NCBI GenBank assembly: GCA_025782575.1
Contig: JALGYY010000035.1
Location: 372,001 to 436,000 of the forward strand
Length of the DNA: 64,000 bases
Origin: a bacterium
Lineage (GTDB): Bacteria > Orphanbacterota > Orphanbacteria > Orphanbacterales > Orphanbacteraceae
Direction of reading: 5' to 3'
The translations under genes and the position numbers were made by a program. The notes beneath the pieces are model-generated. The model was not told the DNA's origin. It saw nothing but the letters and a program-made list of their open reading frames with translations, and did no database searches. This document shows positions 33,434 through 42,607 of the stretch, in pieces. Numbering within the stretch: the stretch's first letter is position 1; every line of letters begins with the position of its first letter.

Positions 33434-33895
33434 ATGGAATTTACTATCCTGAGTGAATCGGAGCTGACGGTTCTCTGGGTGATCGCGCTCCTCCTGCCTG
33501 CCGCATCTCATATTCTGGTACGAACCGCGGGCATGCGCATGGGAATCGATCCCGGAAGGGCGCTCCCTCGTGTCACTCTCCTTACGGTCGCGACGATCAC
33601 AACCCTGGTCTGGCTCACAGGCTCTCGGTTTTCCGCCGTCACCGTTGGAGAGGATTCCGTTCACATCGCCTACGCTATCCCCGGTGGCCGCGTGCTGGAA
33701 CTCACTCGTGAGAACATCGCCGAGGTGCGCCTGACTGAGTCTCGATTCCCCAGAGCGGCCTACCGCGTTGAGATCGAATCGGCAAGTGGTCGAGTCTACC
33801 GTTCGGTCGGCGTTACTCCGAACGGTCTTAATCCCCTCTATGCGATCCTCGAAGAGTTCCGACCGGGCGAAACGCCCTACATCGCCCTCCGCTAG
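33434..33895 (+). CDS. Small membrane protein with a PH-like C-terminal domain
   Basis: This 153-residue protein has two N-terminal transmembrane helices (LWVIALLLPAASHILV; VTLLTVATITTLVWLTG) followed by a beta-rich cytoplasmic domain (GEDSVHIAY, NIAEVRLTESRFPRAAYRVEIES). The strand pattern is like bacterial PH-fold domains. It starts 17 bases after the response regulator and precedes the adaptor gene by 42 bases. No function is assigned. Confidence 0.75.
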   Translation: MEFTILSESELTVLWVIALLLPAASHILVRTAGMRMGIDPGRALPRVTLLTVATITTLVWLTGSRFSAVTVGEDSVHIAYAIPGGRVLELTRENIAEVRLTESRFPRAAYRVEIESASGRVYRSVGVTPNGLNPLYAILEEFRPGETPYIALR

Positions 33896-33937
33896 CCGAC
33901 CCCTTTTTGGTTCTCAACTGTCCCCCATAGCGATACA

Positions 33938-35182
33938 ATGGCGGGCAAGGTCATGAAAAAGAAACCGATCATCATCGTTATCGCCTCCGTCGCCGTCGTC
34001 GCACTTCTTGTCGGCGCCAATCTGAAGCAGGATCGATCGAAGAGCGTTGAGGTCGAAACCGAGAAAATCAAACGCCGCAACATCAAGGCTGTCGTAACAG
34101 CCTCAGGAACCATCCAGCCGAGACGTCGCGTCGATGTATCAGCCAATCGCATGGGTACGATCACTCAGATCGCCGTGCAGGAAGGGGACGTTGTCGAAGA
34201 AGGTGACTTTCTCCTCCAGATCGATCCCATCCAGTACGCACAGACCGTAGAACAATCCCTCGCTTCGATCGCCTCTCTTCAGGCTGAACTCGAGCAGGCC
34301 GCTATCAATCTGAATCTTGCCGAGCAGGAGCTTGTTCGATTCGAGCGACTGCGAGAGCAGGACCTCGCCTCGCCTCAAGCTCTTCTGAAAGCGGAGACCG
34401 ATTTCAAAGTGGCGCAGACCCGCCGCCGGGCACTCGTCGGGAAGAGACGGGAACAGGAAGCGATGCTCCGGAAAGGGGAGCACGATCTGGAACTGTCCAC
34501 AATTCTGGCGCCCATGTCCGGAGTGGTAGTGAGCTTGAACGTCGAGGAAGGAGAAACAGCGGTCATCGGTACGATGAATCAGCCCGGAACCGTTCTCTTA
34601 AGCGTGGCTGATCTCTCCGAACTGGAAGCGGAAGTGGAGGTCGATGAGACGGATGTGGTCGAGATCGCCACAGGGAACCGGGCCGTCATCTCCATCGACT
34701 CTTATCCGGATACCACATTCGGAGGGGTGGTGACTGAGGTGGGAAACAGCGCGATTCGCGTCGGGAGACAGACCGAGTCTGTCGATTTCAAAGTGGTGAT
34801 CAGACTGGACGATGCCATCCCCGGCGCGAGGCCGGGACTGTCGGCCACGGCAGACATCATCATCGCCGAGCGGGAAAACGTACTCTCCGTTCCTATTCAG
34901 TCACTTACAATCCGTACGGACAAGGACGATCGGGACAATGGAGAGAACGAGGATGATGTTCGCGACGATGACCCGACGATCAAGCGCCGGCGTGATGACA
35001 GAGAAGGCGTGTTCGTTCTCGACGGAAAGATTGCGCGCTTCGTTGCCGTGGAGACCGGCATTGCGGGAGATCTCTACTTCGAAGTCATCTCCGGCATCGC
35101 GGAGAACGACGAAGTCGTATCAGGTGACTTCAAAGCGATCCGGACCCTGAAAGACGAGGATCCCGTCAAGAGAGCCAAGTGA
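33938..35182 (+). CDS. MacA-like periplasmic adaptor (HlyD family)
   Basis: This 414-residue protein has an N-terminal membrane anchor (KKKPIIIVIASVAVVALLVG), a lipoyl half-motif (VQEGDVVEEGDFLLQID), a long coiled-coil hairpin (about 105-185), the second lipoyl half (LAPMSGVVVSLNVEEGE) and beta-barrel domains. A highly acidic and basic insertion (about 330-355, rich in Asp and Arg) sits in the membrane-proximal part. Adaptors of this type link MacB-like permeases to outer-membrane channels. The next gene overlaps by 4 bases (GTGA). The start may also be five codons later. Confidence 0.92.
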   Translation: MAGKVMKKKPIIIVIASVAVVALLVGANLKQDRSKSVEVETEKIKRRNIKAVVTASGTIQPRRRVDVSANRMGTITQIAVQEGDVVEEGDFLLQIDPIQYAQTVEQSLASIASLQAELEQAAINLNLAEQELVRFERLREQDLASPQALLKAETDFKVAQTRRRALVGKRREQEAMLRKGEHDLELSTILAPMSGVVVSLNVEEGETAVIGTMNQPGTVLLSVADLSELEAEVEVDETDVVEIATGNRAVISIDSYPDTTFGGVVTEVGNSAIRVGRQTESVDFKVVIRLDDAIPGARPGLSATADIIIAERENVLSVPIQSLTIRTDKDDRDNGENEDDVRDDDPTIKRRRDDREGVFVLDGKIARFVAVETGIAGDLYFEVISGIAENDEVVSGDFKAIRTLKDEDPVKRAK

Positions 35183-36405
35183 CGACCGAAGGGATCCGCG
35201 TCGCTCTTGCCGCCCTCACCGGGAACAAGCTCCGCACCTTCCTGACACTGCTCGGCAATATCGTCGGCACAATGGCAGTGATCGCCGTCGTTTCATTGCT
35301 GGACGGCATCGACCTCTACGCGCGCCAGGAGCTGGCTGCCGAGGGGGCGAATGTGGTCACCGTCTCCCGGCTCGATCATTTTGAAATGCTGACCGATTTT
35401 GACTCCTTCGTTCAAGCTTACAGGCACAACCCTCAGTTGGAATGGGACGATCTACTCTACCTGCGTGATCGCATTCCGGATGTTGAACTTCACGATGTCG
35501 TCACCAGGCGGAGGGCGACCGTACGGGCAGACGATCGTGCGGTGCGTGGTGTGGGGATCGAGGGACGGACAGAAACCTTCAGCCTGGTCGAAAGCATAGA
35601 ACTGAGTGGTGGCAGGACCATCTCTCCTCTCGAGGTGCGTCGGCGGAAACCGGTAGCGGTACTCGGAGCCGATCTGGCAGTGGAGCTCTTTCCCGGCGTC
35701 GATGCTATCGGAAGAACAGTAAAGATCGCGGGGCGTCATTTCCGCGTCATCGGCGTCTCTGCACCCCGTGCGAATCAACTCGGCGTGAACAGAAACCGCT
35801 ACGCTGTAATCCCCTATCCGACGTTTGACAAATCCCTCGGTGATGGTTCTGATCTCGACCTCAAGTTTAGCGCATACACTCCTGATCTGGTACCCGACCT
35901 GATCGAGGAACTCCGATTCGCCATGCGTCTCAGACACGGTCTGAAACCGTCCGAGCCTGACGATTTTGCAATCACCACGAGAGACAGAATATTATCGATA
36001 TGGGAAGGGATTTCCGCAGCAGTCTTCCGCGCACTTGTCGGTCTCGCCTCCATCTCGCTCGTGGTCGGAGGTGTGGTGCTCATGAACGTAATGCTTGTCG
36101 CAGTTACGGAGCGAACCCGCGAGGTAGGGCTTCGCAAGGCTCTCGGTGCGAGGCGCCAGGATATCCTCATGCAGTTTCTCACAGAGTCGATCACACTCTC
36201 TCTTCTTGGTGGGGTGATCGGCGTCCTTCTCGGATTCGGAATCGCGGCAACCATCTCGGCATTCACGCCCGTGCCGAGCGCCATCGAACCATGGTCCGTC
36301 GGCGCCGGACTGGGAGTGACATTCGTAATCGGTGTCCTCTTCGGTACGTATCCCGCGACCCGGGCGGCCCAGCTCGATCCTGTGGAGGCTTTGCGCCATG
36401 AGTGA
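35179..36405 (+). CDS. MacB-type ABC permease (FtsX superfamily) without ATPase domain
   Basis: A GTG start overlaps the adaptor stop. The 408-residue protein has one N-terminal helix (LTGNKLRTFLTLLGNIVGTMAVIAVV), a periplasmic MacB core domain of about 220 residues, and three C-terminal helices with the FtsX signature NVMLVAVTERTREVGLRKALGARRQDIL. MacB proteins normally carry or partner an ATPase of the MacB/LolD type; none is encoded in this cluster. It overlaps the following permease gene by 8 bases. Confidence 0.92.
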   Translation: MTTEGIRVALAALTGNKLRTFLTLLGNIVGTMAVIAVVSLLDGIDLYARQELAAEGANVVTVSRLDHFEMLTDFDSFVQAYRHNPQLEWDDLLYLRDRIPDVELHDVVTRRRATVRADDRAVRGVGIEGRTETFSLVESIELSGGRTISPLEVRRRKPVAVLGADLAVELFPGVDAIGRTVKIAGRHFRVIGVSAPRANQLGVNRNRYAVIPYPTFDKSLGDGSDLDLKFSAYTPDLVPDLIEELRFAMRLRHGLKPSEPDDFAITTRDRILSIWEGISAAVFRALVGLASISLVVGGVVLMNVMLVAVTERTREVGLRKALGARRQDILMQFLTESITLSLLGGVIGVLLGFGIAATISAFTPVPSAIEPWSVGAGLGVTFVIGVLFGTYPATRAAQLDPVEALRHE

Positions 36406-37684
36406 GTATCAACCGAGGCGAAACACCGGCGGAGATGCTCCCGGGGGGGCTGCACTGATGCGAGAGAATTTCCTGCAGGCGTTCGAGGTGATTCGAGGGC
36501 GGCGTCTTCGGTCCGGTCTCCTGATTCTCGGCGTCGCGATCGGCGTCACCGCGATCCTTGCCGTCGTGGCCATCATGCTTGGCCTCGAATCGAAGATCGA
36601 GTCTGACTTCACCGCGGCAGAGAAACCCTATGTGAGCCTTCATAAGTACGACGCCCTCAAAGAAGGACCGCACAGTCCACGCGCGACGGCCCGCCCCGAT
36701 ATCAATCCCGGCGATGCCGAAATGCTTCAACAATATTGTGATGCGGCAGCGTTTATCGATTTTCGCTACAAGCCTGCGGCGGGCAGGATCTGGCGCCTCT
36801 CCCGGGGAGCGGAGAGAACACAGCCGATATCAATTATCGGCACGGATATTTCCTTCCTCAATATTCATCCTATCGATATGGAGTACGGCCGCTATTTCAA
36901 TGAACAGGAAGTGACACACAGAAAACCGGTGGTTGTTCTGGCATATGGTCCGGCGCAGGATCTCTTTCCTCACACCGACCCGATCGGACAGTCCGTCCGC
37001 ATCGGGCCGCGCCAGTACGTTGTGATCGGAACGATCGCGCGAAGAAAATCGATCCTCGGCGGAATGGCGGACAATTTCGGGATCGTTCCCTGGACGACTT
37101 ATGAAAAAGATCTGAAAGGCGAACTGGATGAAGGACAGGTCGTGCTCGCCCCCGTTACCGGCCGCTCTCTCGATGAACTGACCGAACAGGTGATCGAGGT
37201 CATGCGGGTTCGCCATAACATCCTCCCCGGCGATGAGAACGACTTCGAGACCCTCTCATCGGAAGCCTTCGCCGGAATCGTGGGCCGTGTGACGGGAGCG
37301 ATCGGCATGGTGCTCATCGTGATTTCATCGATCGGTCTTTTAGTCGGGGGAATCGGCGTAATGAACATCATGCTTGTCTCGGTGACGGAACGGACCCGCG
37401 AGGTCGGCCTCCGCATGTCACTCGGCGCGAGACGAAAGGATGTTCTCTTCCAGTTTCTGGTAGAAGCGTCAACGTTGACCGGCCTGGGAGGGTTTTTCGG
37501 CGTGATCGGCGGAATGGGGGCCGCATGGGGCGTCTCGCGAGCATCCGGCTTCCCGTTTAGAGTATCAGTCTTCTGGATCGTGATTGCCGTAGTCTTTTCG
37601 GCGGGGATCGGACTCCTGTTCGGCCTCTATCCGGCGAACCGGGCGGCCAAGATGGATCCGATCGAAGCATTGAGACACGAATGA
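36398..37684 (+). CDS. Second MacB-type ABC permease (FtsX superfamily)
   Basis: ATG 36398 follows GGAGG at 9 bases, inside the end of the previous gene. The 428-residue product repeats the same architecture: N-terminal helix (GLLILGVAIGVTAILAVVAI), periplasmic domain, and C-terminal helices with NIMLVSVTERTREVGLRMSLGARRKDV. It is a paralogue of the preceding permease, and the two probably form a heterodimer. The ends of both proteins (MDPIEALRHE and LDPVEALRHE) are nearly identical, marking a duplication. Confidence 0.92.
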   Translation: MSEYQPRRNTGGDAPGGAALMRENFLQAFEVIRGRRLRSGLLILGVAIGVTAILAVVAIMLGLESKIESDFTAAEKPYVSLHKYDALKEGPHSPRATARPDINPGDAEMLQQYCDAAAFIDFRYKPAAGRIWRLSRGAERTQPISIIGTDISFLNIHPIDMEYGRYFNEQEVTHRKPVVVLAYGPAQDLFPHTDPIGQSVRIGPRQYVVIGTIARRKSILGGMADNFGIVPWTTYEKDLKGELDEGQVVLAPVTGRSLDELTEQVIEVMRVRHNILPGDENDFETLSSEAFAGIVGRVTGAIGMVLIVISSIGLLVGGIGVMNIMLVSVTERTREVGLRMSLGARRKDVLFQFLVEASTLTGLGGFFGVIGGMGAAWGVSRASGFPFRVSVFWIVIAVVFSAGIGLLFGLYPANRAAKMDPIEALRHE

Positions 37685-37697
37685 GGGGTGGGAAGAA

Positions 37698-38549
37698 CTA
37701 CTCGTAGCCGGGCCCGCTACCACCGGGAGTCCACGCTGATCGATCGGGAGGATTGGGAACGACTACATCCGGCGGCACGAGGCTGGACACCAGGACGGAC
37801 TGGGGGGAACAGACCGGTACGCAAGACGCGGGTGGAACACTCGGCTCATCCCGCCAGTCAATGAAATAGTATTCCCAGTCGGGGTTCGCACGTGGATCGA
37901 TTCGGTCGGGCAGCATGTCCACTCGCCGAAGGATCGCCTCTGTATTCAGTACAGGGCAGAAGCGATGGGATCGGGCGCGGGAGAGCAGCAGCCTCTTCAG
38001 CCGGTCCTTGTCGAGCAGGTAGACCTCGTCTTCGGTGATCCGACCGCAGCGAAGCCAGTCCTCTTCACTATAGAACCCGAAACCGAGGCGGTGACAACCC
38101 CACCAGTTGAACCACTCGCTCGATTCGCCGAAACAGTACTGATTATCGCTCGGGCTCGATTCACGATCCTCGAAACAGTAGTAGCCGCCGTAAAAAAACG
38201 AGCGCCAGGTCTCTTCCCTCCCGTTCACGAAAAGCCGGAACGATTTCCAGCCACGAACGAGATTGGTGATCCGAAGAAACTCCTTGGAGTCATCGGCGCG
38301 ATAACCTACCCGGTGGATCGTGATCCCGTTCCTGCTGATCGTACGATAGTGGGGATTACCAATGCACAGGTCGAGTGCCGTCTGGAAGCTCGTTGAACGG
38401 CTTGCCTGGAACTCCACTTCGAGCCATCGGGGTGACTCGGGCTCGCCGCGGCGCCCTTGTTCCCCACGAAGGGCATGCCCGCAACGGGAGCAGTAGTTTT
38501 CAGTTCCCGCCAGTTCCTGGCTGCATACGGGACAGGATCTCTCTTGCAT
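37698..38549 (-). CDS. Zinc-ribbon protein of unknown function
   Basis: ATG 38549 follows GAGGT at 5 bases. The 283-residue protein starts with a zinc ribbon (CPVC...CSRC, residues 5-25). A large domain rich in Trp, Tyr and Phe follows (RSFFYGGYYCFEDRES, WFNWWGCHRLGFGFYS). The C-terminus is Pro-rich. The aromatic central domain is not one I recognise. It is convergent with the permease operon and lies between it and glutamine synthetase, 107 bases downstream of nothing obviously related. Confidence 0.75.
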   Translation of the reverse strand: MQERSCPVCSQELAGTENYCSRCGHALRGEQGRRGEPESPRWLEVEFQASRSTSFQTALDLCIGNPHYRTISRNGITIHRVGYRADDSKEFLRITNLVRGWKSFRLFVNGREETWRSFFYGGYYCFEDRESSPSDNQYCFGESSEWFNWWGCHRLGFGFYSEEDWLRCGRITEDEVYLLDKDRLKRLLLSRARSHRFCPVLNTEAILRRVDMLPDRIDPRANPDWEYYFIDWRDEPSVPPASCVPVCSPQSVLVSSLVPPDVVVPNPPDRSAWTPGGSGPGYE

Positions 38550-38656
38550 GGGTACCTCAAAGGAAAAGCCGGCACTCGGCACGGCGCCACCTGAAGAGTA
38601 TACCCACCATCCTACCGGCAGACAAGGTGGCCGCCGGCTCGACTCGCGTCGGTAGG

Positions 38657-39982
38657 CTAGTAGGCGACCAGATACTTCTCCCTCTCCCAGGGATGAACCT
38701 GCTGGAGATATTCGATCCAGACGGCTCGTTTTCCGTCGATATAATGTGCGGAAATATGAGCGCCGAGAGCCTCCATTATGACTTTGTCCTTCTCCAGGGC
38801 ATCGATCGCCTGGCCAAGGTCGATCGGCAGATCGCTGATCTTGTGACGCCTCTGTTCCCGCTGGCTCATCTGATAGATGTTCTTGTTCACCGGAGGACCC
38901 GGATCGATCTTTTTTTCGATGCCGTCCAGCCCCGCAGCGAGAGTTGTAGCAATCGCGAGGTAGGGATTCGCGGCCGGATCGGGGATACGGAGTTCGCATC
39001 TGGTGGCGATCCCCCGGCGATCGGGCACACGGACAAGGGGCGAACGGTTCTTCTCTGACCAGGCGACTTTAGTAGGAGCCTCAAAGCCGGGGACGAGTCT
39101 CTTGTAGGAATTCACGAGGGGATTGGTGATCGCCAGAAAGCCCCGGGCATGCTTGAGGAGGCCCCCGATATAGTGGAGCGCCACCGGGGAGAGTTGATAC
39201 TCCGCCGTCTTCTGGTAGAACACGTTCTTACTGCCTTTGAAGAGTGACTGGTGGCAGTGCATCCCGGAGCCGTTCATTCCATAAAAGGGCTTCGGCATGA
39301 ACGTCGCATGCATACCGTGCTGGCTCGCGATCTTGCGGACCACAAACCGAAAAGTCATCAGGTTGTCGGCGGTCGTGATCGCATCGGCATACTTGAAGTC
39401 AATTTCATGCTGGCCGGGCGCCACCTCATGATGGGCCGCTTCCACCTCGAAGCCCATCACCTCGAGATGGTGCACAATATCCCGCCGCACTTCTTCCCCC
39501 TGATCGACCGGGGCGAGGTCGAAATACCCCCCGGCGTCGTGGGTCTCGGGAATGATGTCGCCGTTCCCGTCGCGGGGAAGCAGGAAGAACTCGGCTTCGG
39601 GACCGGCCATCATGGTGTATCCCGATTTTTTCGCTCTCTCACAGATTCTCTTGAGCGCCTGGCGCGGACAGCCTTCGAACGGTCGTCCATCCGGGTAAGC
39701 CACATCGCAGATCAGCCTCGCCGTTCCCCAGGTTTCACCCGCCCGCCACGAAAAGACCCGAAATGTATCGAGATCGGGCACCAGAATCATGTCCGACTCC
39801 TCGATTCGAGAAAACCCCTCAATCGACGAACCATCAAAGAGGATCTGCCCGTCCAACGCCTTCTCAAACTGCGATCGGGGAACTTCCACATTCTTGGTTA
39901 TGCCGTGGATGTCCGTGAACATGAGACGCAGAAACTGGACGTTCCGCTTGTCCGCCTCTTTTAGAATCTCTCTTTTGGTCAT
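38657..39982 (-). CDS. glnA: Glutamine synthetase type I (GSI-alpha-like)
   Basis: ATG 39982, 6 bases after GGAG, gives 441 residues, the usual length of the alpha class. Motifs include the N-terminal FTDIHGITKNVEVP, FDGSSIEGF, the ATP/glutamate-site region GNGSGMHCHQS-like MNGSGMHCHQSL, and ERKRLVPG-like YKRLVPGFEAPT with NRSPLVRVP. The adenylylation loop of GSI-beta is absent (KNIYQMSQREQRRHKI in its region), so control is probably by feedback or a regulator rather than by adenylylation. It makes glutamine from glutamate, ammonia and ATP. It is transcribed alone, divergent from pilT. Confidence 0.97.
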   Translation of the reverse strand: MTKREILKEADKRNVQFLRLMFTDIHGITKNVEVPRSQFEKALDGQILFDGSSIEGFSRIEESDMILVPDLDTFRVFSWRAGETWGTARLICDVAYPDGRPFEGCPRQALKRICERAKKSGYTMMAGPEAEFFLLPRDGNGDIIPETHDAGGYFDLAPVDQGEEVRRDIVHHLEVMGFEVEAAHHEVAPGQHEIDFKYADAITTADNLMTFRFVVRKIASQHGMHATFMPKPFYGMNGSGMHCHQSLFKGSKNVFYQKTAEYQLSPVALHYIGGLLKHARGFLAITNPLVNSYKRLVPGFEAPTKVAWSEKNRSPLVRVPDRRGIATRCELRIPDPAANPYLAIATTLAAGLDGIEKKIDPGPPVNKNIYQMSQREQRRHKISDLPIDLGQAIDALEKDKVIMEALGAHISAHYIDGKRAVWIEYLQQVHPWEREKYLVAY

Positions 39983-40210
39983 CTGTTCTCCTTCACTCAA
40001 TCGGGCAGGCGCCCCGGTCCGATGTGTACAGCTCGACAGTCATCTTACTATCATTTGTCACAATTATCGGCCTTGGAGAGCCCCAACACAACACAAATAT
40101 GCAATTTGACAGGAAACGAATGGTCAATCTGCATTTTCAATGAAGCACAGGCGAGGCTCACAGAAAGCCTCGGGACGGCCGATAATCAGAAGAGTGCGGG
40201 GAGGATATCC

Positions 40211-41328
40211 ATGCCTAAAATTGATGCAATTTTCAAAATAGTGCTAAAAGAGGGCGCTTCAGACCTTCATATGGTCAGCGGAGCCAAGCCGATGCTTCGC
40301 GTGCAGGGCGAAATCCGACCGATCGACTACGATGAAATCAGCGCCGATCTGGACAAGCGCTCTTTTCGGCGAGATCATGAACGCCGGACAGAAAGAAGAA
40401 TTCGATCGGGAAGGTGATGTGGATTTCGCCTATGAAGTGCCGGGTGTAGTCCGATTGAGATGCAATATCTACCGGCAGAAGAATGGCATCGCCGGTTGCT
40501 TCCGCCTCCTCCCCACTCGCATAATGACTCTCCAGGAACTGAACCTCCCCGAGCATTTACAGGAGTTCACGGACTACGAAAAGGGGGATCGTCGTGGTCA
40601 CCGGAACAACGGGCAGCGGGAAGTCGTCCACTCTGGCAGCTCTCATTGACCACATCAACCGGACCAGAAAACTTCATATTTTGACGATCGAAGACCCGAT
40701 CGAATACGTCCACCAGAGCCGATTGTCCCTCGTGAATCAGCGAGAGGTGGGGGCCAATACAAGATCGTTCGCACGAGCACTTCGCGGCGCCCTTCGCGAA
40801 GACCCCGATATCATTCTCGTGGGTGAAATGAGAGATCTCGAGACGATCAGCCTCGCCATCACTGCCGCGGAAACGGGCCATCTCGTATTCGGAACACTTC
40901 ATACACCAAGCGCTCATCAGACTGTAGATCGCATTATCGATTCATTTCCCGCAGACCGGCAGGAACAGATACGCACCTCCCTCAGCGAATCTCTTCGGGG
41001 AGTGATCGCGCAAAAGCTGATTCCCCGCGCCGATGGATCCGGACGGATCGCCGCGCTCGAGATTCTAAAATGCACCCGCGCGATTTCAGCGCTCATTCGT
41101 GACGGCAAGACGTTCCAGATCCCCTCGATGATGCAAGTCGGGAAGAAAGACGGGATGCTCAGGCTGGATGAAGAGATCGTTCGCCTGATCAAAGAAAAAA
41201 CGATCGAGCCTCATGTAGGACTGCAGTTCGCCAACGACAAAGAACTCATTCGGCCCCTTCTTCCCCGTATCAATCCGGCCAGAGTGGCACCCGTGGATAG
41301 AGTCGCTCAATCTGCAAATTCGTTATGA
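40211..41328 (+). pseudogene. pilT: pilT-like pilus retraction ATPase with two +1 frameshifts
   Basis: ATG 40211 has GGAGG 7 bases upstream. Three frames are needed to read the full protein. Frame 1 (40211 to about 40358) gives MPKIDAIFKIVLKEGASDLH. Frame 2 (about 40360-40583) gives ALFGEIMNAGQKEEFD to FTDYEKG. Frame 3 (about 40587-41328) gives Walker A GTTGSGKSS, ITIEDPIEYVH, Walker B DPDIILVGEMRD, the His box GHLVFGTLHT and a normal C-terminus. Each shift equals one extra base. The second lies in a run of five G at 40583-40587; the first is near AAGCGCTC. Everything else is typical PilT. Either the gene is broken or the sequence holds two indel errors. Confidence 0.88.
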
Positions 41329-41834
41329 AAAATAAGTCGGAATCGGAGGCTCGATCGCTTCTGGGCAAGGACGACCTGATCGGGTCGCTCAAAGTAGCGG
41401 GCATCTTCGATCTCTGCCAGTTCCTGATGCTGAACAGGAAGAGCGGCACCCTTACCCTGTTTCGGCGGGGAGGAACATCCCGCCTCTACTTCATCAATGG
41501 ACAGATCATCAATGCGTCCCAGGAACCGGAAGGGAAGCAGGGTAGAGAGATCGCCCTCCAGACACTTCGGATCGATCGGGGAGGATTCAGGTTCCGAGAG
41601 CAAAACCCTTCCACTTCTCATCTTATCAAGGACGTCACCCAGAACCTCCTTCTCGATGCGGCTCGGTTGATTGACGAGTCTATGTTGGACGGCGGCAAGG
41701 ATCCCGGCGATACGACAACCGGATCGCTGGAGGAGGAAGTCCTTCACAAACAGGAAGTCGGTGAAGAAGTTAGAAAGCTTTTCACCATGATCGAGGAAGA
41801 GGTCGCGAGTGAAGGCGAGGCACCTCCTAATTGA
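41325..41834 (+). CDS. DUF4388 (PATAN-like) domain protein
   Basis: Starts in 4-base overlap with the pilT-like gene. Residues about 15-105 form the DUF4388 domain: DLIGSLKVAGIFDLCQFLML, NRKSGTLTL, LYFINGQIINA. A helical acidic tail (about 105-169) follows. DUF4388 proteins occur with response regulators and type IV pilus or gliding genes. Its coupling to pilT and to the pseudo-PilT gene suggests a role in regulating pilus retraction. That role is inferred only. Confidence 0.88.
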   Translation: MKNKSESEARSLLGKDDLIGSLKVAGIFDLCQFLMLNRKSGTLTLFRRGGTSRLYFINGQIINASQEPEGKQGREIALQTLRIDRGGFRFREQNPSTSHLIKDVTQNLLLDAARLIDESMLDGGKDPGDTTTGSLEEEVLHKQEVGEEVRKLFTMIEEEVASEGEAPPN

Positions 41835-42585
41835 CACGATCCTCGGCCATGCAGTCGGAGCGAAAGCAGAGCAGGTCATTCTGCGAATCGGTCGCCCACC
41901 GATGCTGGTGCGCTCCGGCAAGGTAGCGGATAGGCTGAGCGGTCATGTGACCGCAGAGACGATTCAAACCGCCATGAGTCGCGCGGGCGAATCGATGGAA
42001 TTCAAATATGACGGACAGGTCTGGCGCCTGGCGGCCTCCTGGCCGGGTGAGGGAGTGGCTCTCCGATTCAAGGGGCGGGCTCCCTCCCTGGAAGAGACCA
42101 ATCTTCGCGAGGAGATGCTCGATGCGATACTGGCCAGGAGACCGGGTCTCGTGCTGCTGGTCTCCGATCCCCCCGACAGACGCCGGTATCTGTGCCAGGC
42201 CGTTCTCGACCATGCGGCCGGACAGGGCAGCATCGTTCTATCGGTGGGGGAACATCCAGGTGCGGACGAAGTCGGTCGAATCCTCTCGGTCTCGCCACCG
42301 GCCAGGACAGAAGAGAGAGTACGCATTATCGATCAGGCTCTCGCCCTGTCGCCGGCGCTGGTGAGCTTTCCGCAGGTTCGAAACGGGAATGACGCGGGGC
42401 TGGTTCTCGACCTCGTACGGGCGGGCCTGACCGTTCTCGCGAGTCTCCCCGGCCGGGACGGTGGGGACGCCCTCTGCCGGACTGCCGACTGGTTCCGGAC
42501 TTCGATTGACCGCCTGGTGAGAGACAAAAAAATCGGGGAGAACGAGGTGACACGCTTCACCCCTCTTCTCCCCAATCCTGCTTGA
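41809..42585 (+). CDS. Degenerate PilT-like protein lacking a Walker A motif
   Basis: A GTG start at 41809 overlaps the DUF4388 gene by 26 bases. The 258-residue protein keeps the PilT N-terminal pattern (AEQVILRIGRPPMLVRSGKV) and the strand before the P-loop (RPGLVLLVSDPPDRRR), but the P-loop GxTGSGKS is replaced. The Asp and His boxes (EDPIEY, GTLHT) are also not visible; their places read LSVGEHPGADEV and VLASLPGRDG. It is probably a catalytically dead paralogue that could mix with PilT in hexamers or act as a regulator. Confidence 0.75.
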   Translation: MKARHLLIDTILGHAVGAKAEQVILRIGRPPMLVRSGKVADRLSGHVTAETIQTAMSRAGESMEFKYDGQVWRLAASWPGEGVALRFKGRAPSLEETNLREEMLDAILARRPGLVLLVSDPPDRRRYLCQAVLDHAAGQGSIVLSVGEHPGADEVGRILSVSPPARTEERVRIIDQALALSPALVSFPQVRNGNDAGLVLDLVRAGLTVLASLPGRDGGDALCRTADWFRTSIDRLVRDKKIGENEVTRFTPLLPNPA

Positions 42586-42607
42586 ACGAACCGGCTGGAA
42601 CTCCTGG

